NCBI RefSeq assembly: GCF_015708155.1
Contig: NZ_JADDYD010000001.1
Coordinates: 308,001 to 372,000, forward strand
From: Mycoplasma sp. 'Moose RK'
Lineage (GTDB): Bacteria > Bacillota_I > Bacilli_A > Mycoplasmatales > Metamycoplasmataceae
Length of the DNA: 64,000 nucleotides
Direction: 5' to 3'
Part shown: positions 48,328 to 58,014 of the stretch, piece after piece
Layout of the letters: every line of letters begins with the position of its first letter
Position numbering within the stretch: position 1 is the first letter of the stretch
Notes under the pieces: generated by a model
Seen by the model: only the letters and a program-made list of their open reading frames with translations
Told to the model about the DNA's origin: nothing
The model's database searches: none
Program-made: the position numbers and the translations under genes

Positions 48328-48908
48328 ATTCTGCAGTAAAGCTCAAATCCTTTTTTGTTAATTTCCTTTCACTTTCGCGCATTTTTTGTGCCTTAGTCAT
48401 TGGCATTTTAACCTATTTTTTTGCAAATTCAAATTCACAAAATTTTTCACTTTTTTTTGCAGCCTTCGCAATTTTCATTTGCGCCAGCCTCACAGACTGG
48501 CTTGACGGTTTTTTAGCACGAAAATGAAAAGTTGTAACTGATTTTGGCCAAGTTTTTGACCCTATTACTGATAAAGTTCTAACAACAACAACCTTTTTTT
48601 GCTTAGCCTTTTTAAAATTAACTCCTTGATTTTTAGTATCAATTTTTATTTTGCGTGACATCATTGTTGATGGTTTACGCATTTTTTTAGCAAAAAGAAA
48701 CATTAAAATTGCTGCAAATTTTTGAGGAAAAGCAAAAACTGTTGCCCAAATTTTGGCAATCACACTGATTTTTGCTTCCTATTCAATTGATCCAAAAATT
48801 TTTTTAGATCACTATTATTATTTTAATATCAGCGTAATCATCGCAGCAATTTTGTCACTTTTTTCCGGTCTTACTTACTTAATTCCAACTTTGAAACTAA
48901 TTTTTTAA
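48312..48908 (+). CDS. pgsA: CDP-alcohol phosphatidyltransferase (phosphatidylglycerophosphate synthase)
   Basis: A 198-residue integral membrane enzyme that joins CDP-diacylglycerol with glycerol-3-phosphate, the first committed step to phosphatidylglycerol. The complete family motif D-x2-DG-x2-AR-x8-G-x3-D-x3-D is present from DWLDGFLAR to FDPITDK, with TGA as the Trp inside it. About five or six hydrophobic segments flank it. The start ATG at 48312 overlaps the previous gene, and a possible TTG at 48303 is not needed. It ends 4 nt from the convergent pyrG stop. The motif secures the superfamily; PgsA is the usual member in mycoplasmas. Confidence 0.9.
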
Positions 48909-48912
48909 CAAA

Positions 48913-50511
48913 CTATTTTTTCATTACTGTAGTTAAAAAACTATCAAATAAAGGGTGTGAAGCAAGCGGTCTAGTTGAAAATTCAGGATGAAATTGCACA
49001 CCAACATAAAAAGGATGTGTTTTTGATTCACAAACTTCAATTAATTCGCTTTCAGCATCTTTGCCACTAAAACTAAAATCAGAATTTTCAATAAGCTTAG
49101 CATAACTTTTGACCACTTCAAAACGGTGACGATGGCGTTCAAATGCAGCATCTTTACCATAAATCTTTGCAATTTTTGAGTTTTTTGCAAAGATTACGCG
49201 ATACTGACCAAGTCGCAAAGTGCCACCGATTTGCAGTTTAGAACCATTTTTTTTATTATAATCAAAAATACTTGTTTGCTTTGGAACATCAGCAATAAAT
49301 TCAGCAGAATTTGCGTCCACAATCCCATTCATGCGTGCTTGTGCAATTGTCATTGCTTGCATTCCAAGGCAAATTCCTAGCGTTGGCAAATTATTTTGGT
49401 AAGAATAAATTGCTGAATTTACTTTGTTTTCAAAACCACGGAAACCAAATCCTGGTAGAATTACAATTCCGGCAAAATTACTAAGGATTTTAGGGCAAAA
49501 ATCAGACTTATCCGTTTCAATATATTCAATTTCTAAGTTAATATTTTGCCATGCAGCAGCAATTTTCAAGGCTTCAGAAATCGACTTGTAGGCATCTAAA
49601 AATTGAGTATATTTACCAAGTGCTGCAATTTTGTAAGTTTTCTTTCAATTTGTTGTTAGCAAATTGGTAAATTTCTCCCATTTTTCAAGCTGGGGCTGGC
49701 GATTTTTTATTCCAAAATGCGTAAAAATTAGTTGAAGAATCTGCGATTTTTCCAATAAAAGTGGCACTTGATAAATGCTAGTTAAGTTCGGAATTATAAT
49801 CACATTTTCATAGGGTAAAAGGGCAATTTTTGCTACTTTTTGGGCAATTTTTGTAGCAACTTGCTCGCTTTCAAGGCGCAAAAAAATTGCATTTGCACGA
49901 ATTCCAAAAGAATTTAGACTAGAAAGGGAAAATTGAGCTGGCTTACTTTTAAATTCAGCAGAAGCTTGCAAAAAGGGGATAAAAGTGGTGTGGATGAAAA
50001 AAACTTTTTTGAAGTTGGACTCAGCAGCCATTTGCGAGGCTGCATAATAAAATGGATTTGATTCCATGTCGCCAACAGTGCCACCAATTTCAACAAGCAC
50101 AAAATCACTCTGATATTTTCCAGCTACCTTTTTAATTCGGGCAATAATTTCATCAATAACATGCGGAATAATTTGAACGGTTTTTCCCTGGTAAAAGCCT
50201 TTCCGTTCCTTTTCAATGATTGAAAGTAAAATTTCACCACTAGTACAATTAGCATCTTTTGAAAAATTTTGTTCCACAAAACGTTCATAATGCCCTAAAT
50301 CTAGATCAGTTTCGCCACCATCGGCAGTCACATAAACCTCACCATGTTCATAAGGTGATAAAACTCCAGGATCAACATTAAGATAAGGATCAAGTTTGAG
50401 AATGTAAACAGAAAAATTGCAGGCTTTCAATAAGTTGGCAAGTGAAGCGACTGAAACTCCTTTGCCAATCCCTGATAAGACACCACCAGTAACAAAAATA
50501 AAATTCGACAT
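48913..50511 (-). CDS. pyrG: CTP synthase
   Basis: A 532-residue two-domain enzyme that aminates UTP to CTP using glutamine. The N-terminal synthetase domain starts FIFVTGGVLSGIGKGVSVAS and holds the DPYLNVDPG and GGTVGDMESNPF motifs. The glutaminase domain has Cys381 in GICLGMQAM and the GVQFHPEF histidine and glutamate. The two pieces are joined through one TGA (49645). The start ATG at 50511 follows AAAGGAAA; an upstream Met at 50532 has no such site. It has its own transcription unit on the minus strand and converges on pgsA. Confidence 0.96.
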
Positions 50512-50639
50512 TTTTTCCTTTAATAAATACAAAAATTATAGCAAAAAACCCTAATTTTTCACCAAAAAAATATGGTTTTTTGTAATTAATTTTTAAGATT
50601 TTTAGGTTGAATTATTTCAAAAATTATATCCTGTACAAA

Positions 50640-50973
50640 TAAATTAGTATAAAAAATTCATATGTATCAAGAAAGGCGTGTCAAAATGAAACAATATAAA
50701 TTCACTGTTAAATAGAAAATTAAATACATCAAAATTGCTGAATCTGAAGAGTTAAAACGGCAATTTCACATTTTGCAAAAGAGTATAGAAAAATTTATAA
50801 AAATAATTAAAAAAGCAAAATGCTTCCTATCAAAAATTAATTCTTTTATTTAAAAAATATAACAATCTAGTTCTTCAAAATTTTTTTAAAAATAAACACG
50901 TTAAAAAAATAAAAATAGAGTTTGTCTTAAAATTATAAAAAAACTAATTGTCTGAATTTTTTCTACTAATTTA
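50640..50973 (+). mobile_element. 334-bp non-autonomous IS derivative (copy C)
   Basis: Terminal inverted repeats of 21 bp (50640-50660 and 50953-50973) match at 20 positions. Inside, from ATG 50686, a broken frame reads MKQYKFTVK, then a stop, then KIKYIKIAESEELK, like the start of a mycoplasma IS3-type orfA. The last 110 nt match the transposase end at 17871-18000. So it keeps both ends and lost the middle. It ends 17 nt before the P97 promoter. The rest of 50512-50639 shows nothing. Confidence 0.72.
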
Positions 50974-50989
50974 CTTAAAAAATAGAATT

Positions 50990-51019
50990 TTGTTGCAAAA
51001 AAAAAAAAAAAAGTATAAT
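50990..51019 (+). promoter_or_regulatory. P97/P102 operon promoter with an A16 spacer
   Basis: -35 TTGTTG (50990-50995), a spacer of 18 nt made of C, sixteen A (50997-51012) and G, and -10 TATAAT (51014-51019), 97 nt before the P97 start. A poly-A spacer of this kind controls phase variation of vlp genes in Mycoplasma hyorhinis. Confidence 0.75.
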
Positions 51020-51115
51020 TTTGTATTGGCAGAAAACTGTAAAATTATTTGTGATTTTACGTTTTTTAAAATTTAACCGTTTGTTTAAATTCTGCCAAAA
51101 AAGGACTAATCAAAT

Positions 51116-54112
51116 ATGAAAAAAATAAAGTCAAAAAACCTTACAATTGGCTTGACCACCGCTGCTAGTTGTTTAGGTTTTTTTGGTCTTGTAGTCGGGC
51201 TTAGTACAACAGCAAAATATAATGCTGAAAATCCACGTAAATTTGCTAATGATCTTGCAGCTAAAGTCACTAATTTAGCCTTTAGTTTGGAAGTTCTTGA
51301 GCAAAATTCTGATTACAAAACAATAAAATCAAAACTTTTGGATAGTAACAACAGAATTAAGGATCAAGAAAATACTGCCAAATTTTTTTCTTTTTACACC
51401 AAAAATAGTGACCAATTTGAAAAAATTAATACCATTTTTGGTGAATATGCTACCAAAAAAGTTGATTTTCAAATTGTTGAAATTATTCCTGATGATGTCA
51501 ACAAAAATTTCAAAATTAAATTTCAAGTAAATCAAGTTTTGGAAAATGGTGAAATTGCAAAATCTGATATTTATCAGCAAACTGTTGCATTTGCAAAGCA
51601 ATCTAATTTATTGTTTGCAGATTTTAATTTTGCTCTTAGAAAAATCAAGGATTTTTTTATCACAAGAATTACAAATTTTTCTCAGAATCAAAATGCAAAA
51701 GTTGATCCTTCAACAATTAGGGCGATTGATTTTCAAAGTTCTTTAAATAAAGCATTAAATTCAGATGAATTATTAAAAAAAATAAATGATTTCTTTCCTG
51801 ATTTTTCCAAAATTTTTGAAAATTTAAATCTTTCAGTTGAAAATAAATTATCAAATAATGGTAAAATCTTTGATTTTTCATTCATTAAACAACCTTCTTC
51901 CAATCAATTTGTTGATCTTCAGGATGATATTCCAACACTTTTTTTAGAAGCAAGATTCACAAATGAAGCACAACAAATGCTTGCAGATCCATCGCTTAAA
52001 ATCCAACCAATTGTTAGTGTTATTAAAATTCAAAAAGGTGAGAAATCCTATTTTCTTGATGTTAACAATTTTCTTTCAAACTTAAAAATTAAGGATCCAG
52101 AAATCACTGAATTTAGTGATTTAACCAGTAAAAACAAGACGGCTTATGAGTTTTTGACAAAAATTAAATCTGGATTTTTTCTTGATGAGAAATCAAGGTC
52201 AGAAAATACACAAACTGAAATTAACAATATTTTGAAAACAAAAAAACTTGAACTTAATTTTGGCAATTTGGAACAAAAATTTGCCAAAAAAGACAAGGAG
52301 AATGCATTTGAAATTAATTTTCACGCCCAAAGAGCAACTTTAGATCCAGAAAATAAGCAAAGTGTCATTATCCCTTACACAATTAGTGTCGCCAATGATT
52401 TTTTTGGCTCTCAACTGAGTGATAAAAACCAAGTTTTAACAAAAACTGGAGCGCTAAAATTATCAGGATTTAAAGGTTTAGATTCCAAAAAGTCTGATTT
52501 AAATCAGCAACAAAATTCAAATTTACCACTACAAAACCAGGCAATTTTTAGTCAATTTTCTTTACCATTTTTTGGAAAAGGTAAAGAAAAGCAATCACTT
52601 TTTGCTTTTGGAACCAAGCTAAGATCGATCTTTCAAAAAATTGCTCAAGAGGAAGTGGATACACTTTTTGCAAATACAAAACCAACAAAAAACCTTGATA
52701 TTCAACAGTTTTTGACTAACAACTATGATTTTGAATTCACACCTTATTTTTCTTTGCTTAAATCTTGAACAGGCCAACTTGAAAAGCCAGGAATTGCTGA
52801 AATTCAAAATTTTACAATTGACAAAACTGAATTGCCAAAAAAAGAAAAAACAGCTGTCCTAAATTCAAAAAGGTTTTTTCATAATGGACACCAAGTTGCT
52901 AGTTTTTTTCAAGATTTGCTAACAAAAGATCAAAAAACAATCATTAAAACTCTTTTTGAATTAACAAAAAAATGGCAACTTTTGTCAGAATCAGCTCAGA
53001 TTCCCGATAGCCTTTTGCATGCAAATGACAACATTTTCCAGGAGGCTGACAAAATTAATTTGAACCAAAATTCACAAAATAACATTGAAAAGCTTTCTTT
53101 TAATAATATTTGAAAAATGCAAACAAGCGGTTTTGGTTTTTACGGAATACTAATTTTACCAAGTGAAATCAAACAGCTTTTGACAAAAAAATCTGATAAA
53201 GAAATTTTCAAAGAACTTAAAAAACATAGTTTGCTAAATGGACAAGGAGGTTTTCAAGACTTTTCTCAAATCAAGGACAAAAATTTACTTATTGGTACCA
53301 AGTTTGAAAAATTTGGCGATGTTCTTAAGGCTTTTTTTCTCAAAGCAGCACAATTTGACAACTTTCATGCTTGAGCAAAATTAGATGAAGGGCTTAAATA
53401 CGCTTTGGAATTTGAAAAGGGCGAAATTATCAATAAGGCTGAAGTTGACAAGAAAATCGAAGAGTTAGCAAACAAAATTAAGCCTGAAACACAAGGAGTA
53501 GCAGTCTCAATACCTTTGGACGTTTCTGAGCAAAATAAAACTGAAAATTCTAAAAGTTATTTGCCAATTAATTTTAAATTTAGAATTCAGTACTCAAGAC
53601 AAGGTATAAATTTTGATTTGTTGACCCCGGAAACAAAATTATTTTTGGAATTAGAATCAAAAGCAGATTTTGCAAAACGCAAAAAAATCAAAGAATTAGA
53701 TAATGCAATTTTGTCAATTCCACATGAATTCAGTGAAATTGACTTAGAACAGCAAAAATTTGCAGATTTGACCTTTCCAAAAACAACTCAACCACCTAAT
53801 TCAACTTCAGTTTCAAGTTACCTTGAGGACATAGGTAAAAAAATTGAGAACTTTTTGAAGGAAAAGTACAATGATAAATTTGAAACTGTTGTTGATTCAA
53901 TCGATTTTGCCATCAACAATCAATTAGAAAAGCAACTTTTTTTTCGATTGAAATTGAAAAAAAATGGCACTGAAATCTCTAGCCAGCAAGATTCAGAAGA
54001 ATATTTTTCAACCCTTAAATTTAAAATTAATATTAAATGAAGTGCAAAACCTAGTTTTGCTACTGTCAGGAAAAACCTAAAAGCAAATAATTTAGCAATA
54101 AAAGTTGCTTAA
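51116..54112 (+). CDS. p97: P97 cilium adhesin homologue lacking the R1 and R2 repeats
   Basis: A 998-residue surface adhesin homologue. The N-terminus (signal anchor about residues 10-32, then KYNAENPRKFANDLAAKVTNLAFS) and long later blocks (SDIYQQTVAFAKQSNLL, NGHQVASFFQDLLTKDQK, DVLKAFFLKAAQF) match M. hyopneumoniae P97 as I remember it. P97 binds swine cilia through the R1 pentapeptide repeat (AAKPV/E) and heparin through R1 with R2. Here the sequence runs from EVDKKIEELANKIKP straight on, with no AAKP repeat, and no R2 repeat near the C-terminus. Breaks at 52768, 53113, 53374 and 54040 are TGA (Trp). The start at 51116 follows AAAAAGGAC. It is followed after 23 nt by the P102 gene, the standard operon. 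Confidence 0.9.
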
Positions 54113-54135
54113 AATTCTTTAAAAAAGGCGGACTT

Positions 54136-57100
54136 ATGAAAATTTTTAAAAAACCATCCTTAATTTTTATTAGCACAATTGGAGCAACTATTGCTTTGAG
54201 TGCAATTGTTGGAACCACAGTTGGAATTAAATCTTATTGAAATTCTTATTATTCGATTTTGAATAAAAAACCAGCAGAATATGATGTAATTGCTAAATCT
54301 GCAATTTCAAAAGAAGATTTTGAAAAAATAGTTAGCAATTTGCAAATTAAACCTAATTTTGCAAAAATTTCTGCAAAAACAGCTTTAAATTTTGCAAAAA
54401 ACAAACTTTATCAGCTTGATCTTAGTTCGGCATTTGATTTTGGCGCTTTACAAGCAAAAGGTTACAAAATTGCTTTTGATTTTTCCGATGCAATTGTTGA
54501 TGGACAAACAATTAAAAATGTTGTTATTTTTGCAAAATCAGATAAAGATTTTGTAACTTTTTCACATTCAGTTGTGCTAAAAGGCTTTGCAATTACAGAC
54601 AAATTAGATGGTGACTTAAACAAATTTTTGCTTGATTCTTCAAAGTCTTTTATTGATGTTTCAAAAGCAAAACTAACACAGCTAGAGTTCAAAAAACTTT
54701 TAAATGAAAAATTTAAGGCTGCAAACCGGATTGATTTATTTTTGAAATTAAGTCAGGCATTGATTGATACAAATTCTTCACTTTCACTTTTTAACTCACT
54801 GGATGTGCCAGTTTTTTTAGGTGACAGTCATAAACTTGAGCCAATTTTAAATGAACAAAATCAAGAATTAACCTTTAAAAATAAGGAAAATAAGTTGTAT
54901 CTTGGACTTAAATTGAAGGATTTAGTCAAAAAAACAAGTTTAGATTTAGATCTGGAAATTCGTGGTTTCATAAGCAATCAAGAAATTGCCTCTGAACTAG
55001 CGCTTTGGTTTGAAACAAATTTAAAAAACAAAATTGACCTTAAACAAGAAGTACAAAGCGCTTTAATCAAAGATAAAATTACACTTGAAAAATATCTTTA
55101 TGGCAAAAAAACCTCAGCAACTAATACAGAAACTGTTGTAAAAAATAAAAATTTTGCTGATATTTTTAATTTAAGAACACAAAAAAAATTCATTGTTCCA
55201 ACTAATTCGGTTGGTACCTTAGATGTTGATGTCACTTTTTCACTTGCAAATGATACAAAAATTGCTGCAAATGATAAGGAAAAATTATTGGCAAACAAAA
55301 AAATTCGTTTTGAAATTAGAGCCAATATTAGTCGAAACCAAATCGAAATTGCCAAAGAATTGCCGATTTTTGTTGATTTAAACATTGAATTTAACAAATA
55401 TGAACAAGTTCTTGATTCAATTTTTGGCATTTCAAGCGATTCAAACACTCTAAATTTGCAGCCAAATGTAAATAAAGTAAAAGTCTTTTCAATTCCAAAA
55501 AAATCTGGTTCACAACCTTTGTCATCTAATGAAATCAGAAAAATTATTGCAGAACTTTATCAATTAGCTGAAAATCCAGGTAATTTAGAGAATCCAACCG
55601 ATGAAGTAATTAGCAAAATTTATTTGCTAGACAATGGTAAATACCCAAATTCAGCTGAAAAAGAAGCTGCAAAAGCAAAAATAAAAGCAGCAATTGCTGA
55701 AGCCAAAAAAAATTCTTTTTTTGCAGAAAAACCAGCAAATAATTCAGAAACAATTGCAAAAGACAAGCAATCCAAACCTTCCACAGAAAAGAATAATTCT
55801 AATCAAAACACCGAAACTAAGGTAACAAATGCAAAAAATGTTACTGTAACTTCTTTTTCAGATCCAGCGACTTCTACTATACAATCTCAAAATAATTCTG
55901 CTAATTCTGCCATTGGAACTAGTATTTGAACAGCAATAAACGCACCAAAAATTTATAATTTTAAGGATGCAGTTACCAAATATTCAATTGATTTTAAAAA
56001 TACAGATTTAGTAATTAATTTTCAAATTGTTTCACTTTCTGATACAACAAAAGTGTTGGCAAGCTCTCAATTTTTAATTAATAACACAATTTTATCTGAA
56101 AAATCAGCTTATGATGTAATCAAAAAATACAATCCTTCTGTTTTTCTTGAACCAAATTCAGTTCAATTCAAGGAATACAAGGGTAGTGAATATAAACAAC
56201 TTGCTGATTACCTAAACAGAAAAATTATTTTTAAGTCAACAAATGTAACTAAAACTTCTGAAGGTTTGGAAATAAAAAAAGCTCTTAAATTAGAAGAATC
56301 ACCAATAAGAAGAACTAGCGGTTCTACTTCAATAACGCAAAGTCGTCCTTCACTTTTGAACTCAGGTGCAATTTATCTTGCCTTTAGTGCTAAGGATATT
56401 TCTGATAAAAAACAACACTATATTTTGTCAGATAAGTATGGAAAAGGGATTTTTATTCAAAAAATGACAACAAAAAGTTTGGGTAATAAAGACTTTTTTG
56501 TAATTGGCATGGACTTTAAACAGGTAAGTGGATTTTTTAGCCTTAGAAAATTAAGTAATCAAAGTGAATCTGAAAAGAAGAATGGAAATTTGTTTATTCC
56601 TTTAAAAAACTTTAAAACAAAATATCAGCAACAAATTTTAGTAACTTCTGGTTTCCCAAAAAAAACCGCAGAAACAACTTCTTCAAGCAGTACCACCCAT
56701 ACACAAACTAGTTCTTCTGACTCAATTACAAATTTCATTGTTAATCCTCATTCAAATTTTTATGCTCACGGAATAATTTCAACTTCAGGTAGTGAAAATT
56801 CAGATAATAATGCTGAAAAAACGCCAAAAATGTTTGATTTTGTAAACAATATTTATTTTAGACAAAATGCTTATAGTCCAAAAGATGTGTTTGAAACTGT
56901 TGACAATGAATTTAGCCAACCAATTGAGGAAAATGCTAACATTTTGCTTGAAATAATCAAAACTCCTTATTCAATCAAAGTTAGTTTGTATTCATCAAAT
57001 AGCAAAAATCCAAAGAATTACAAGGAAGTTGGTGAAGTCTTTTATAATATTGACAACACTGGAACTTGAAGTCCTTTTCCTAATTTCTTTGATTTAGATT

Positions 57101-57462
57101 GAAATCAAATTGGTCCAAACCCTTCAATTGAACCTGTTGAAAACAACGACGCCCAAAACCAAGGAAAAAAAGCCGAAGGCGCACAAAATCAAGGCAAAAA
57201 ATCCGAAGGAGCCCAAAATCAAGGGAAAAAATCTGAGGGCGCACAGAATCAAGGCAAAAAGTCCGAAGGTGCCCAAAATCAAGGGAAAAAATCTGAGGGC
57301 GCACAGAATCAAGCAAAGCAAACTGATGAACTTTCAGATAAATCTACAATAACCTTAAAGGCGTTTGCTGCTTTTAATGATCCCAAATTTACTACTAGCG
57401 ATTATGAAAAAAGTCGTGGTGAAATTTTAGATGCATTCATTAAATCTTATATTGAAAAATAG
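54136..57462 (+). CDS. p102: P102 homologue with C-terminal R2-like repeats
   Basis: A 1108-residue partner of P97, downstream in the same operon. The N-terminus has a signal anchor (about residues 9-33) followed by SYWNSYYSILNKKPAEYDV, as in P102. In M. hyopneumoniae, P102-family proteins are surface-exposed, are cleaved, and bind host fibronectin and plasminogen. Near residues 1006-1058 are five 10-residue repeats AQNQGKKSEG (57151-57300) plus a partial copy, close to the R2 repeat of M. hyopneumoniae P97. A Ser/Thr-rich linker lies at about 850-870. TGA codons (54238, 55927, 57067, 57100) are read as Trp. The start at 54136 follows AAAAGGCGG. No other reading is likely. Confidence 0.88.
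57151..57311 (+). repeat. Tandem 30-bp repeats encoding AQNQGKKSEG
   Basis: Five full 30-bp units and one partial unit, in frame at the C-terminus of the P102 homologue. Units 2 to 5 differ only by silent third-position changes, which suggests selection on the peptide or recent expansion with drift. Confidence 0.95.
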
Positions 57463-57503
57463 GTTTAATATAGTACAATTAATATTGCTTGAGTTTTCAA
57501 CTA

Positions 57504-57539
57504 TTTTTTATTTTTAAGACTTTGCCTAAAAATAAAAAA
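57504..57539 (+). terminator. Probable terminator after P102
   Basis: Perfect 13-bp arms of A and T (57504-57516 and 57527-57539) with a 10-nt loop, 41 nt after the P102 stop. It is weak in GC, as is usual here. Confidence 0.45.
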
Positions 57540-57566
57540 GCAATAAAAAAGATATTGTATAATAGT

Positions 57567-57608
57567 TAAATTAGTATAAAAATAATCGTCTGAATTTTTT
57601 ATACTAAC
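57567..57608. mobile_element. 42-bp remnant made of two IS ends (copy D)
   Basis: It starts with the same TAAATTAGTATAAAAA as the left ends of copies B and C, and continues with CGTCTGAATTTTTTATACTAA, close to the right end of copy C. The two ends are thus nearly fused. It also forms a hairpin, so a role as a terminator is an alternative. Confidence 0.5.
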
Positions 57609-57696
57609 AATTTTGTGACAAATTTTTTTCAATTTTTCAATCATCTACCTTTTTAAAGAATTACGAAAAATCAATTTGTTTCGCATAAAATCTTGG

Positions 57697-57752
57697 TTTT
57701 CTAAATAATAAAACAACTCTGAGCATTCAGAGTTGTTTTATTATTTAGAAAA
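57697..57752. terminator. Bidirectional terminator: perfect 26-bp inverted repeat
   Basis: Arms 57697-57722 and 57727-57752 are exact complements around a GCAT loop. The GC-richer tip (CAACTCTGA) and flanking A/T runs give a terminator in both directions, between the convergent P97/P102 operon and MIB-2/MIP-2. Nothing else was recognised in 57753-58014. Confidence 0.8.
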
Positions 57753-58014
57753 ATGAATTTGATTTTTTGTGTGCAATTTTATTTTTATAGATTTTACTGT
57801 ATTTTTCTGCAAAATGCAAAATTGCAGTTTTAATTATTCTGATTCAACTGCTTTTGAATTCACTCTGATGTGATTTTAAACTAATTTTAACCAAATCTGT
57901 ATGAAAAATGCAGATTTGACATGAAAAAATCAACTTTTTGATTCTTTTTAACGACCAAAATTACAAAAATCATGAATTTTCAGTACTTTCTTGAATTTTG
58001 GTTTTATTCATAAT

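Noticed and set aside
57110..57352. Lysine-rich repeat ORFs on both strands over the P102 repeat
   Set aside because: They are other-frame shadows of the 30-bp repeat; the P102 frame explains it fully.
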